Below, piece by piece: positions 24,077 through 37,389 of a DNA stretch of 64,000 nt. Position 1 is the first letter of the stretch; every line of letters begins with the position of its first letter. The position numbers were made by a program, and so were the translations under genes. The notes under the pieces were generated by a model. That model was not told the origin of the DNA and made no database searches. It saw nothing but the letters and a program-made list of their open reading frames with translations. Location: positions 878,501 through 942,500 of the forward strand of contig JACEVL010000159.1 of assembly GCA_020284085.1 (NCBI GenBank), read 5' to 3'. The DNA comes from Aporrectodea caliginosa (taxonomy: Eukaryota > Annelida > Clitellata > Crassiclitellata > Lumbricidae).

Positions 24077-24443
24077 AACGTGTAGTTTAGCATCGTAAAT
24101 TATTTTCTTACTCTCAGTTAAAGAAATAGCATCGTAAATTATTTTATGCATATTTTCATCGCTCATCCAACTTCTACTTTTACTATAACATAGGTTCATC
24201 GCACATCCAACTTCTAGTTTTACTGCAGTGATTTAGCATCGATACCATGCTTTCATCGCTCATCCAACTTCTATTTCTACTATAAATATTTTCATTGCTC
24301 ATCTGACTTCTACTTCTACCTTATTTCATCGCTAATCCAACTTCCAGTTTTACTGCAATAATTTATCTGCCTTAAAATAATTTACGACGCTAAACTACAC
24401 GATAGGAAAGCAGGAAATAATTTACGACGATAAATTACACGTT
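24077..24443. mobile_element. TA-flanked MITE with internal direct repeats
   Basis: Termini are AACGTGTAGTTTAGCATCG at the left and, inverted from 24443, AACGTGTAATTTATCGTCG. They match over about 30 bp with few mismatches, and TA flanks both sides, as in Tc1/mariner-type insertions. The interior has about five imperfect copies of TTTCATCGCTCATCCAACTT spaced about 50-60 bp apart. The sub-terminal motif is itself duplicated at both ends. A related sequence lies at about 36000-36215. Confidence 0.75.
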
Positions 24444-25850
24444 TAGGCCCTACCCGTATGACTACTTACGGTGCCTGGTATCACCAGTTAACACTTGGTG
24501 ACATTCGATGCTTATCCATACGCCTGACCCGTACCCAAGTTTCTGCATTTCTCGGTTAAAGCATTCTGTGTTTAGACTTGCATGGGTCTGTATTTAAACA
24601 TCGATCGGTCGGACACCTTCTAGGTATCTGTTATAATAACGATAATAATACCAACCAGTTATACTGTAAAAATATTTTACAGCGACCGTTCCACCTTAAT
24701 ATTTAGACACAGCTGGCAAATAAAATGAAACGAGAATGCAGTAATTTAATTGCTTTGAAGTTACAAGATTAAAGCCAAAAACGATATTTGGCAATATTAC
24801 TGTATGTAACATTCACTTGGATCAAACATCCGGCAGTCACATGTCCAAACGAGAAAATTATATGGCGCAGTCAAAAACGGATTCAGACGCATTAACGCCA
24901 TAAACAAGTTCAGAACCACACAACCTTAGCATTTTTCATTGTAAAAATTTGACAATAAGTTGTCTCCCGCGACTTAATCATTTAATGATTTCACCAGCAA
25001 GCTTAGTAAGATAAATTTAGTAGCCTAATACTAAGGCTATGTGAAGCTATCATAATTGTAAATGACCATTAGCCTACATTTTTATTTAGCACCACTTAAA
25101 GAGTTAAACAAACCAGTAATAGCCTTTATGATGTTAAATGACTTCTATAACGCAGTTGTTATTATAATGCAGTAATGTATTTGCTCTTTCCATGTCTCAT
25201 TTTTTCAGATGTTGCGAATAGTACGTTTTATGAAGTGCAAGGTTCTCAGAGACGTAACTTGCGTTGGGCTTATAAGCACCCCAAACGAAGTTGAAGGCCC
25301 CCCCAACACCTTAAACGCCTTAAAGCATCCATTGATCAATGGTGAATTAAGTCAAGTGAACTCTCAGTAGAAAAACTGCATGTCCACTGCATTTGCTGCT
25401 CTGCAGCTGAATCATCTTTACCTGGCTGGTTTTCTTATGAAGAGCATTCGATGAGGTGCGTATGCTGAAGAATGTTAGTAAGACCATTTTGTGACTCAGA
25501 ATGCCCGAGATCAGGAAAGCTTTGTCGTGTATTGTAGTCAGCTACTTAGAGTTACTACACAGAAATTCTGTTGGTCAAATGTCTTTTGGGGAGTCAAGAT
25601 TTTTTTCTGTAGCATTTTGCTTGTCAAGAATGAGTTTTTGCAGGAGACTCTCATCTGGTGCTACATGCCACAAATGGGCTGACTGTCGCCTGAGTACACT
25701 GGTCATTGTACCTCGAGTGTCCAATAATACTTACATCCATTATTTAGTGCCAGGTGATCACTTTAGGTCTAGTGATCAATTATGGTTGCTGTGGTCACTC
25801 ATCCTAGAGACCATTATGAATTATAAACAAGTATGACATTATAGATTACT

Positions 25851-25869
25851 TATATATATATATATATAT
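25851..25869. repeat. (TA)n microsatellite
   Basis: About nine TA dinucleotides in a row. Confidence 0.9.
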
Positions 25870-27266
25870 TGTTTATTGAGAAAAGCAATCTGACAAAAAC
25901 GCAGAAATGCTTACATGAGTGATAATGGATAATTAAAGTCAATTAGATAATTTTAGAATAAACTAGTAAATATTTTTATTTAAGGATCTTGGAATAAATT
26001 GAGAGTTGTCTTTGGGTGGGAGAGTATGGTTGTGTGCTCTAGGTCTTAATTGGTGAGAGGAGAGGGGTTGGAGTTGAGGTAGGAGTTTGTGAAGTACCGT
26101 ACATGCTTGGGGTTGTGTAATATGGAGAAAAGGAGTTTTGCATCGGCTATATTGGCAAGTTCAGAGACTGTTGGAAAGGATTGTTCTATGTAACCTACGC
26201 AGTTTGTCTCTTTTTAGGAGTTTTTCCAGACATTCTTTATCTTGCATCCAGCTACCAGGAGATTTATTGGCAACTTCCTCTGAAAGCTCCAATGTCAGAG
26301 TTCAAGTCCAGCACTGAATCTGTAGAACATGGCTTTCAGATTTATTACTGTGGCCTAAATGCATTTTTTCATCAACAGCTGTTCGACTGTAAAGAATGTA
26401 AATACAATTATTTCATGGAATCACTGTGTAAAACATATGAATGGCTAATACATGTATAATTCATAGATCTGTTCGTACTACTACACAAGCACCAACTTGC
26501 ACGTTTCTGCACATGGGTGCATTGGTTTGATTCATGGGTTGATGATCAATGTCATTACATATGAAAATAAAAGTGAGTTTATACTGCAAATCCCTTTTCT
26601 ACACCAACTCATCCCAAATGAAATGTCTATGATGAATCCAGAAGACTCTTGCCTGTTCAGTCACCAAAACTCACAAATACTACCAAAAAGCTGTTCTCAA
26701 ATCACTTTGTTGGCTTTGTGACAGCACCTTTGGTCCTTTGTGCATCCACTACAATACCAAACGTTACCTACAATGTCCTTCAAAATGAAGCTTCTTACAT
26801 CTGCCAGCTATTAGGGCCTACTACTATTATACTACTTTCTTCATCCCACCTTATTCAATATTGGCCTACAGTTTCCTCTCTAAAGTTCTGTAACTGCTCA
26901 TAACCCAGCTCTGCCACTAACTTGAAAAAGATCTCGCCCCTTTGCTAAACCCTTTCTCGTCTGTCACTCATTTCACTTTCCTGCCTGCCCTTTCTCCTCC
27001 AGCCATTTCACTAAAGACTGAAAACTGCGTTTGCACCATTTAATAACCAATATCACCAATGATTTCCACTGTACAACCATGATGTCTGCTCAGCCTGACC
27101 CCAGATTCTGATCTGGCACCAAAACCGACCAAACAACATAGATGTTGCATATGTGAATGGACATAACACCAGTGAATAAGCTGGTCTCCCTGAAGCAGCT
27201 TGTGTGGCATCAGAGAAATTTCAAAGACACAGCCATCCATTCAAATTCTTTGAACTGTCTTTGGTG

Positions 27267-27272
27267 TTTATT
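27267..27272 (-). terminator. Probable poly(A) signal of ISY1
   Basis: AATAAA on the minus strand lies about 200 nt after the ISY1 stop codon. Confidence 0.5.
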
Positions 27273-27468
27273 CACCACAGCAGTTGTGCAACAAGAACAC
27301 ACAGCTTGCAATTTACCAAAACACAAAATATTTACAGATGCTGTAATGTCAACAGTCACTTATGTTGCACTTGGACAAAGATCATCATCCAGTTCTTGCC
27401 AGTCGCCAGTGGCGCTTGTAGCACAATGAACAGTAGCTGGTCAACAGAAGAGGACGCAAGAATAGAGA

Positions 27469-30400
27469 TCAGTTTACAGGCAAGCTTAATTTTTTCGTTT
27501 CTTCTGTCTCTTGTAGAAGAGCCTCGCTGATGTACCGTTGCCGAAGCTGTTCCTTTTTGCGCTCCAGAAGAGCCGCTTCAACCTACAACCATTTCAAATC
27601 TTGACTGTATTGAGCAACAGCAGCATCAGTGTGACTGGAATTATGTTTATCATGACATAACGTAAGTCACTGCACTTATAAATTAATGAATTCACAACAG
27701 CAGTAATAAAGTTACAGAAACATATAAACAGGAGCCATATGAAAACCTACAAAACTTCATCCCTGCTTCTGATCAACAGTTAGTCATAATATATGTGTCT
27801 CTTAAAGAATATAATAATTATAATAACAACAGCAGTGATGATAATAATGGTTATGCTAATAAAGACAACAGCATGAATCAACAACAAGAGATTACCACCT
27901 ACTTCTGTAAAGAACATCTTACCTCTTTCTGTGATGGAACTGGTACATGTGCAACAAATGGATGAAAGTGACCAAGAACCTTCTTTTTCATTTCTTCCAA
28001 CCGTTCATCACTCTGAAATAAATAATGCAAAACTGTAAAACACGATCTACACCAACGTGTTAAAATCAGTGTTGTGCACTACTCATTACTTGTAATGTGT
28101 TACTGTAACTATTTTTGTAGTAACTATTGCAGTAACTACCGGTAGTTACTTTTTCAAGTTAATTACAGCAACTGATTATTCCATTAATTACAGCAACTGA
28201 TTACTTTTATGAGGCAATGGTAACTAACGAAAAATAGTCACTTCGCATTACTTGAAAATTGAGCTGGTGCCAGATATCGTGTAGGCAAAAAATAATTGTG
28301 CTATAACCATCGCACAATATTTTGCGATTCTGATGTACCATTCTTTGGTGAACATGGAGCATGCAATAGAGACCTCTACATATCTAATTTGGCATTTCAG
28401 TAGAGCACAAAAATTCATATTATTAATCTTTTACCCTGCTGATTACACGCTAAAAGACCGATGAAGCAAAATTGGACTTTAACATTTGTGTGTGGTAACT
28501 AAAAGTAGCTATAGTTACTTTGAACAAGTGACTAATCAGGAACTAGTTACTTCCTTAAAAAGTAACTAGTTACAGTAACTAGCTCCTTTTTGCAGGCCAG
28601 TAACTAGTTACTATAACTGATTACCTTTTAAAAGTAACTAGGGAACACTGGTTAAATGCATTCTATAATTAATTTATCTGTAACCTGAAAGAGTCTGACA
28701 GACTAAGAGGCATTAGTAAATCCAGAAAGTTATTTATAATACTCTGTTGGATTACACTACAATATGTCATATAGACTAGCAGAAGCTAGTTACCCATATA
28801 ATAACTTACAAAACTGCTGAATTCTATTACAACCACAATTGAGGAATTAATTATCTGAAAACATATTTAAGCATTTACTTCGTCTGTGATGTCAGCTGTT
28901 CCGCTGTTATCGTCATCTCCTGTTTTAGTGATTTCGTCGTCCACATCGGCTTCTCGTTGCTCTCGCCAATCCTCAATCTTTTGTGCAATAACTGAAGCCA
29001 AACACAACAAATATCTGACATAACATTTATGTGAAGTGTTTTTCAGTCAGTACTATCAAATGCATATTCAAGTATATAAACTTACTGATCAATACAGACC
29101 GATTTTGGACCAAGTACTCCAAAATCCAAACAGGTCTGTTAATTTGTAGAAGAGGTTTCCAATGAAATGGTCAGAAGAAATACCAGTTTGAGCCAATAGG
29201 TACTCTCACTATGGAAGACAACGCTTCTCATGTTATATCTTAAAAGTACGTAGTTTCAGGTGCTTAATTATGGTTATATAAATTACCATAATCTTACACA
29301 AGACTCAAGGATGTTGAATATAAACAGATATGTACTAACGGTTCTTTTCCTTTTCTTGCTCTATCAGGCAGAGAACTCCATCATCTTCGTCGCGATATCC
29401 ATAATAGTCTGCATTAATATTTTTCATTAGTTCTGCCCTTGTCTTCCGTGAAGGTGGGGGTGCTAAAACGTCAACAAGTTGAGGTACAGTGGAGACCTGT
29501 TTAATTGCAAATTCACTTAATGAGTGGCTACATCATGGCTCCAACAATACCTATTGAACATGCAAGACGTGTTAACATGCAATACAGAAACATGCTGCCT
29601 GAATAAAGGGCAACAGACACAAGCTGCAGCTGGCTTTAAACCCTGCTGAGGGCAGTTCAGTTCCACAGCAATTATTGAATTATGGAGATACATAAGTAAG
29701 GTTGGTCAACCTGTAAATGAGGACAAACTAGACAATGTAAGGAAACCACTGGGATATCAAGGTATGATCAGCTAGTAAAACTACCAAACAAGACCAGTTC
29801 TTATACATTACTGCTTCAAGGCGTCAGTGCAGAGGCACTCTCAGTCCAGCCTAGTGAAAAAGGGCAGATCTAGCACAAGTTTTCTTATAGATTCTTGAAA
29901 GGTGCTATGCCAAATAGTCAGATACATACATCAATTATACATGATACACATATAAAATACTCTAGGTAAATCTTTAGCATACCAGTTGGTAAGCATTGCA
30001 AGCATACCAGTACTTAGAAGGTCACTACAGGTAATATGATCTTCTCCAGAAAATATTTTCTGGCATCATTGATAAATTATATTAGCAAAATGAACTAAAA
30101 CCACTTATTACTTACGTGCTTGCTGAAAAAGCTCCCGAACTCCGGGCAAATCCCTAGCAGCTCCAAAGTACCTAAAATACAAGTAATAAGTATTATTACC
30201 TTAAAATAATAATTAATGTGCCATAAAACAGAATAATTGTCACTTTTGAAAGACTAAACGATACCTGTAGTGACTTGCAGCACACTGCACTTGTTAAGTC
30301 AAAAGAGTCAAGTGAAATTACATTAAAAGTGCACTGTGCACTGACAACTCCTAAAGACATGCTTCATTATATTACAAATTCTGATATAACATGGTCAGTG

Positions 30401-33400
30401 TCACAGATACCAAATTTAGTTAAGCTTTAGAAAGTGGCATCATTAAAAGAAAAACTCAAGATAGCTCTTGACGTGGGTCTCTACTACAATGTTATAATGA
30501 AGGTTCTGCATAGTAATGTTAGATGCTGATATGTGTGCATGTTCAGTCTGTAAGTGTTAAGTGTTTTAATGTATGCAAATACAACCAGGAACAGTGTATT
30601 TGACTTACTTATAGCCTTTATTGCCAGGCACTTCTTTACCTTCATGATCAAGCATTTTAGGACCAATTTTCTAAAGAAATATACAATTTTATGCATAACT
30701 TAAAGTTAGTCACAAAAATACATGTATTGTGTTAACACTTTAAAGATAAGTATGTACTAAAAGTGACTGGGAAACACTGCGGCTCGCCTTTAAAGTGTTA
30801 AAGATATACAAAGCTTCAAGACAAATGATGTTCTGCAAATATGTAAACAATAAAGCCTCAGATTTCGAAAATAACATTCATTCATCTGAATGTTTTACAC
30901 AGTTATCAGTCAGTTTGAAGAAAGTAAAACTAAGATTACATTAACTCAAATCCTCAAACATATATTTATTTAAAGGATATTAATAAATGTAAACAACACA
31001 TTATGAAAGAATACAAAACATGAAAGACACAAAAAATATAAGAATATACATAATCAGGAAAAAAAATGCAATAGCAAATACACAGCAGGAAACAACCAGA
31101 AATAAACAACATGAGAGACAGAAGGGAATAAACAGGAAGCAACAACTGGAAATAAACCACAGGCAACAAAAAGTATTCATAACAACAGAAAGTAAGAATT
31201 GTAAGAATTAGAAAATAAACACTAGAAGATATGTTAATCACCCTGTAGTCTGGACCTCCAAGCACTTTGATCTGGTCCTCCCAGTGCCCTTTCTCCTCTA
31301 AGAAGTTTATTGATCTCGTCATTCAGGTCACGGAGCTTAAATTCACCCAGACCCGCTGTACAGGACACAAAACAAATCACGTGAAAATAAGAATTCACAG
31401 TCAACCATAAAGGAAAGCACAAGGAATGTTTATATGATTTTTGAAAGATTACCATTGTCATGCTTTTACCTCAACTAAAATATCTTTCAGCTTGGAAACC
31501 AGGCATTCAAAAACTAACTGTGGCAAATATCAAATTATTCATTGTAACAATTACATACAAATATTATCATTCATGTTACTACCTCCAGACTGCTGGCAAG
31601 CAGGATATTAAAGTAACAACACTTATTATCACACAAGCATGCAGTGTTATAACACTAGAGTAATAATAGTTGGTACTTGGTAGGGATAAGATCTAAGTTG
31701 TAATATATTGTAATACATAAGAAGACAGTTTACAAAGTGCAATTCAATGGCAAAGCAGTTTTAAGGGCATTTGACAAAGTCATGAAAATCAGTAATGTTT
31801 CGGCAGAATCCTCCCATCATGACAGAAACAATTACATACGACACAATTTGTATACTCTACGATTTCAAGCACCCAAAGGTTAATGTAAAATCAATCTAGA
31901 ACGAAGAATGCATTTGGAATGACTACAAGTTATCAACATCCAGCACTGACAAGGTACTGTACAAAGTGACAGCAGTAAAGAGCTCAATTATAACTGCAAG
32001 GTTCTAAAAATACCATTTTGTATCTGAGCCACTTTTTTCGAAACTTCTCCTATGATCTGCCGCCGGAACTTTTCTGCTTTGTCTACATCATTGCACTCAG
32101 TGGCCAAGTAAGGACGGCGCTCCTGAAAAAACATACGAAGTATCAACCATAAGCCGCAATTTGAAAGGGATTCTTTGCTGAAAAGTTGATGCAATGATTC
32201 ATTAGAGGTTAAGTGCTCATATTTTCATGTGTTAGTTATGGCTCTAGTCAAAGAGTTCAGAACCCTATGGAGCTTCTGCAAATTTGACTTTGTAATAATA
32301 GTAAGAAGCAAGTTAGAGTAATCTATGCAACTGTACATGAACGCATTCGAAAGATATCCTATCAGACAATGGGATGTGATGCCTAATTCTGTGTAAGTCA
32401 CAAATATGCATGTATGATGTTTTGTTAATACCATGAACAGTCAGTGATGGACACAGTAGAGCTAAAGACAACATTCAAGTCAGGAGCATAATCAACATGT
32501 AATTTGAGAGGTCACCAGGGTCAAGAGAAAGGTTTTTTTAGTAGAGGATGAGCACTGCCAGAAGGATCCTTCATCCAATGAGAAGTTAATAGTTGAAGCT
32601 ATTATATATCATGCAATAATTAGATAATTACCTGTTCTTTAACGACATCTAGGTGAGCGGCTCGCCATCGAGCAAGCGTTGTCCTACAAAACAGGTATTA
32701 CAAATTGATAACGTAGAAACAGGTAACATAATACTGAGCAAATGCAGTAGGCATTTGCAAAAGGGATTAGATACACCAAATCAAAGAGCACCATATGCTT
32801 TCTAGTAAGTAAGTAAGTAAGTGCTTTATTGAACCGCCTGCAAACGCACTGCGGAAACATTGGATAAGAACAGTCTATGAGTATAAAATCACTAAATCAC
32901 AGAAATCACACAAAATATCATAATAAACAAGAAATCAGACATCTATGGATCTGTAAGAGTAAGAAAATCAGCACCTAAGTGGAACACTGGGCAAGTGATA
33001 TTTGCAGGAATGGACACTGAAGCCGTCACACTAGTTAGGGCTAGGTAAGGTAACATAAGTTCACATTTCTTACATGCCTCCATCAACATTAATCCTCAGT
33101 CCTATATCAACAATAGTCTTACTATTCTTCTTGTGACAGTTCTACAACTGTTGGCTCATAGTTTACTGAATTACTTGCTAGTTTACTTACAAATGGGGTG
33201 CTGTGAAAATGGACTAATCATGTAACAAACATCAGGCCAAGGAGACAATGATGTTTGGTAATGCCCTGGGTCAACATTGACAACTAACAGGGTTGATTCC
33301 CCAGTGCTGCTCAAAGTTGAAGTTCTTGCAGACTTTTGCTTCATGAACGGATTTGTTGTCCTTTCATGTTTAGAAAAAAACTTATTATTACAGGTTTTAG

Positions 33401-35512
33401 TTAATAAAGGACTGGATATCTTTCTTTCCCATCAAACACTCCTGTCTTGCTTGGAGGCACATAGACAGAATCAAGCTCGAGCACAACACATGCACTACTG
33501 AACAGGTAAGAACAGAACCTATGGAGAGTCTCTGTTGGTCAGCATCTGCAATTAGGACTATTTACAGTCATTTGAACATTCGTCTGTGAATCAAATTGTC
33601 GTTCATAAAAACCTTTAACATTATGTAGGCTAATGAAGACTACCGCTTGAACTTTATTAGCAGATATATAAATGCCTGCATAATTATATCAGACATGTGT
33701 ACATTGAATAATGTGAAATGAAAATGTAAAACAACACTACTTACATAGCCTTCTCAGAATTTCGAGCCTAGAAAAAATTACAATAAACAAACATACAACA
33801 TATTGTGAATGCATGCCAAATGGAAATAAAAAACAATTTTGCACAAGTAGCAATTTGTCTCCAATGTATCTGCAGAATTTCATCTAATGAAATGCATTTC
33901 ATAAGAAATATTTCTCCAACATCCATACATGCATCACAGAAACAGTCAGATTAGACTTTGACGCACCAGTGACCAATCAGGTATAAACAATATGACTGCA
34001 CCATGTATGCATCACACAAGCAACGAACACTGACCATGTTGATGTTACAAAATCAGCCACAGGAGGGCCAAAGACAAAATTTTACCACAGAAACTTACCT
34101 GATTTCCTAATTTACTGAAACAATGAAGTGTTTTTAAAATATCTCATATATCATCCTAATGATGAAAGTTTTCCTCATCATACCATCTGCCGGACGGATA
34201 GTGCGATTATGGGCCCAAGTGGTAGGTGGTGGTTTTGACCAGCGGGAGCAAGTCACGCAGTACATGGCCCTCATCCACCAGGACAGCAGTAAGGATTCTG
34301 GAATCCGCCGCAGCACATAGCTGTTCAAAGGAGGGAGTATCCATTGGGAGATAATGGAATAGGACAAGCCGACGTATGATGGATTGGAGACGGTCGCGGT
34401 CACCCTGGCCAATAAAGCCCCACCAAGCTGGGGAGGCATACAACAGCCTGGCCAGTGTTGTGGCCTTCACCAGATCATGTAGGTGAAGACCATGCAAGCC
34501 ATGCGCAACAAGAGTGCACTGCATATAGGGAATGGCACGTCCGACAACATATGCGCTGGACATGACCCTCAAACCTTAAGCTATCAGAGACCATGACACC
34601 CAGGATAACCATGCTGGTAACCCTTTCTAGTCCTCGCATGACATTGGGAGTATCAGGTTGGTCATGCCCACTCCTAGGTCGGTGAATCAGCATCAAATAG
34701 GATTTGTTGTGGTTGAGCTTCAGATTGCATTCTGCAGCCCAATGTGACACATGCTCCGGTTCTAAAGGTATCGAGGCACTATTGGAAGAAGGTATTATGA
34801 GGTTGCAGTCATGTGCATACTTGAGGAGACGGTTAGAGGATAGGACAGGTTTAAGAGTTAGAGATTGCGGTAATGAAGTTAGTGGGTCCTATACCCGATC
34901 CCTGGACGATGCTAGCGTGAATATCAACGTAAGCTGATATTTCCGCTTGAAAAGCAATAACCCAGTTAAATACATGGCATTCTATTAGTTTCATGGACCG
35001 CAACTGTAGGCTAATATACAGTATCTTTGGTCCAAGCATTGAGGTGTGCCCTGATTGGTCGATATAAATGACACATGGAGTATAACCTACACGGAGATTC
35101 TCAACTGTTCTTATACGGTATATTTTGGCTTGCTACGCGGAATGTACCATTTTTCAATGTTTTCTAATGACGACACTATTACCCTAACCGACCCTCACCT
35201 GACCCTAACCCACCCTCACGTCGCCTAACCTGACCCTAACCGACCCTCACGTCGCGTAACGGAATCTCACGATGCCTGACCGGGATCAGACGCCATGCGG
35301 TTCATGAAACTAATAGAATGCCAAATACATTGTCATGGATTGGCGGCTTTGCTAGGATACTTACTTACTTACTTGCTCGCCAGGAGGTGCTTGGCTGACA
35401 TCATGCACATAATGCCTTAAACTAGCAACACGCCTGTTCTAATACTGAATTTTTAAAACTATGCAATAAAACTTCGTAAAACATTTCAGAAAAACAGGCA
35501 AAAACTGACCAT
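27469..35512 (-). CDS. ISY1: Pre-mRNA-splicing factor ISY1 (with one apparent frameshift)
   Basis: Eleven minus-strand exons: 35512-35510 (ATG only, tentative), 33767-33745, 32683-32632, 32122-32014, 31355-31242, 30670-30609, 30171-30116, 29462-29340, 28991-28879, 28012-27923 and 27582-27469. The corrected protein is 285 residues, which I recall as the human length. It reads ARNSEKAMTTLARWRAAH, ERRPYLATECNDVDKAEKFR, RQIIGEVSKKVAQIQNAGLG, LRDLNDEINKLLR, GPKMLDHEGKEVPGNKGYKY, DYYGYRDEDDGV and HFHPFVAHVPVPSQKE, the full ISY1 family pattern. ISY1 is a component of the catalytic spliceosome (NineTeen-related/XAB2 complex). Exon 31355-31242 has one extra base near 31291-31300. Upstream it reads EINKLLR, while EKGHWEDQIKVLGGPDYR continues in the next frame. 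The ATG could instead be 34037-34035. Both candidates sit directly before a GTCAGT donor. Confidence 0.93.
28067..28652. mobile_element. hAT-like MITE with AGTAACTAGTTACTT motifs
   Basis: It starts CAGTGTTGTGCAC and ends GGGAACACTG. The interior repeats TAACTAGTTAC-type motifs near both ends, a well-known hAT sub-terminal pattern. The flanks GTTAAAAT and GTTAAATG are an imperfect 8-bp duplication. A related end fragment lies at about 40055-40155. It sits in an ISY1 intron. Confidence 0.7.
32795..32850 (-). repeat. Retroelement 3' end with (ACTT)n tail, copy 1
   Basis: On the minus strand a CGCAGTGCGTTTGCAGGCGG core is followed by TTCAATAAAGCACTTACTTA. The same sequence occurs at 62575-62632. 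An AATAAA plus a microsatellite tail suggests the 3' end of a retroposed element. Confidence 0.65.
34134..35375 (-). mobile_element. LINE remnant with reverse transcriptase motifs, in ISY1 intron 1
   Basis: The minus strand encodes, in broken frames, VQGSGIGPTNF (the usual PQGSxLGP region), then KYAHDCNLIIP at the catalytic position (34808-34819; normally YADD), then WAAECNLKLNHNKSYLMLIH and ILGVMVSDSLRFEGHVQ. The 3' part ends HVLRDLLPLVKTTTYHLGP. The second catalytic-motif Asp position is His, so it is inactive. It is interrupted by a 347-bp element at 34976-35322 and resumes at 35323. A CTTA-type microsatellite lies at about 35360. Confidence 0.85.
34976..35322. mobile_element. MITE with 8-bp target duplication, inserted in the LINE
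   Basis: Inverted termini are GGCATTCTATTAGTTTCATG at the left and CATGAAACTAATAGAATGCC at the right, matching for about 27 bp. The 8-bp duplication AAATACAT lies at 34968-34975 and 35323-35330. The interior carries several telomere-like CCCTAACC units interspersed with GACCCTCACGTCG, similar to the interior of the element at 40193-40610. Confidence 0.88.
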
Positions 35513-35989
35513 TTTTAATTCGTGAATAGACACCTAACTAAAAAATCAAACTTGACGCACGCAAAACACACGACCACTACATCCGGTAAAAACTCGTCAG
35601 GTAGGGCTTAGTTTGAAAAAGAAGCGGTGGTCAGCACATTGATTGACGTTCAAAAGCATCTACGACGATGCGGATTTAAGTATAAAGCAGGATTTTTTTA
35701 TATTGAGTGACGTAGGCTACAGGCGATTGGTCCTAAACCACTCAGCTAGAATATTTAATTCAGTATTATTTCAACGAGTCTGGGTAAAGAATCATGTGAA
35801 CAGAAAGCATTCGTATCATCAGCAAACAAAATAAGTTTAAGCACAGCAGAAGTATTGGGAAGATCATTAATATACAAGAAAAACAGTCTTGTCAGCTTAT
35901 TTGTAATAAACGAAAATTGATTGATTGACTAGTCGACTACATCAATGCATAAATTGATACAGCTGATGATACCAGGGTGATTGCACTGA

Positions 35990-36215
35990 CTACCTAACTC
36001 TTTGCGTATATAGAAGTTGGATTGATGAAAAGAATTCGGCAGGCCTTAGCGTGTAGTTTAGCGTTGTAAATGATTCAGCGTTGGTCGAATACAAGCTGGA
36101 TTGACGAAAAGAATTTTTGCCAAATAAAAGTGGGATAAAGGCTAACAGATGCTGGATTGATGACAGCAAGAAAATCATTGAAATACTAAATACGCTAAAA
36201 TAGGCCTACACGTAC
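35990..36215. repeat. Diverged relative of the 24077 MITE
   Basis: It shares CGTGTAGTTTAGCG and repeated TAGAAGTTGGATTGATGAAA-type units, which are the reverse complement of the direct repeats in 24077-24443. A matching terminus, CTAAAATAGGCCTACACG, lies near 36210. The boundaries are unclear. Confidence 0.45.
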
Positions 36216-36723
36216 GGCTACCTCCATCATCATTTCTATATTGTTGTTGCTATTATTGCTATTATTTATTATTTATTTGTTGAATAGACCAATACACCGA
36301 ATTAGTTTAGTGTTTTGCCAATAATTATACGCCATCTAGCAACTAAATGCAGTAATTTGTTTGACTGCGCAGTGACTCGCTATATGGCGATGATTGCTGC
36401 ATTAGCTACAGCTATAATCTTACCGTCGGTAATAGATAGCTCTGGCATTAGCTATAATTATTGAAAATGATTCATTTGAACTCAACTACATTAAATGCCT
36501 TAATCGCCTCTTAACGATAATTATATAAAAACATTGCTGAAGAATAAAAAAAAATTGAAATATTGAGGAGAGATTAGTATAAATTAATATGCTTGTTTTA
36601 TTGTCGACGATCGAATGTAGACGAAGACACCCTTTTTTAAAGTAGACTTATATGTTGGAGGATATAAATAACAGAAAAGGAGCTTAGGTTATAAGCAATA
36701 TAATCTATAAATATGAATATTTA

Positions 36724-36765
36724 TAGTGAGTGAGTGAGTGAGTGAGTGAGTGAGTGAGTGAGTGA
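36724..36765. repeat. (GTGA)n microsatellite
   Basis: About ten consecutive GTGA tetranucleotides. Confidence 0.95.
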
Positions 36766-37389
36766 AGTCCCGACCTCGGTGACTATAGTCATTTCAAGTT
36801 TTATTATTTATTATTACCATATACTGCACCTGGGCTCTGGAACGGTCTCCCTCGTGAATTCCGCAAATTTTCGATTCCTCCAGCTTTCATTATAATTATG
36901 TGGACGTATACGTGAAAGGGGACCAGATGGTGGGTTTGGACTTATTGCCATTGGCATTTCTAAAATGTTCAGAATGAGAGTGAAGTAAAGAATAAATCTG
37001 TAAAATACACCACATGTCTTGTTATTGTAGAAACTGGTAAAAACAACAACCCAGAAAATGCTCATTTTGAGTAATTTGCGATTAAAGAATAGGGCCTACA
37101 CGGTAACATGAAGTTGTAGGTTCTAAGGTTTCGCAACTACTACTGCATTGTTATGGAGTGCTATAGGCTATATCATTAGAAGTCATTTCCTGTTGTCTTC
37201 GCTATTATGTTACTGCTGCTGAATTATCTGACAAATACATGTAATTATGCAGCTTAGTCATGAAATAGGCCTATTGTAAGTCTACTGTACCGAAAACAAA
37301 TAATTGACATTTTTGTAAAGATACACAAAATTTTGTCATAAAAAACTTTTATTTCAATGATATTGAACCTTGTAGGTTAAGTACGTTGA

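Larger units (their letters stand above)
22870..27266. other. Gap upstream of the TASOR-like gene to the 3' end of ISY1
   Basis: No gene was recognised. It contains an inverted-repeat element (24077-24443) and a short (TA)n tract at 25851-25869. Short frames at 23171-23470, 25501-25836, 26181-26459 and 27157-27530 have no motif or splice partner that I can support. The TASOR-like promoter and a non-coding first exon probably lie in 22870-23800. Confidence 0.5.

Noticed and set aside
24100..24400. Regularly spaced direct repeats that could suggest a CRISPR array
   Set aside because: The units are imperfect, the spacing is irregular, the host is eukaryotic and the block lies between transposon inverted repeats.
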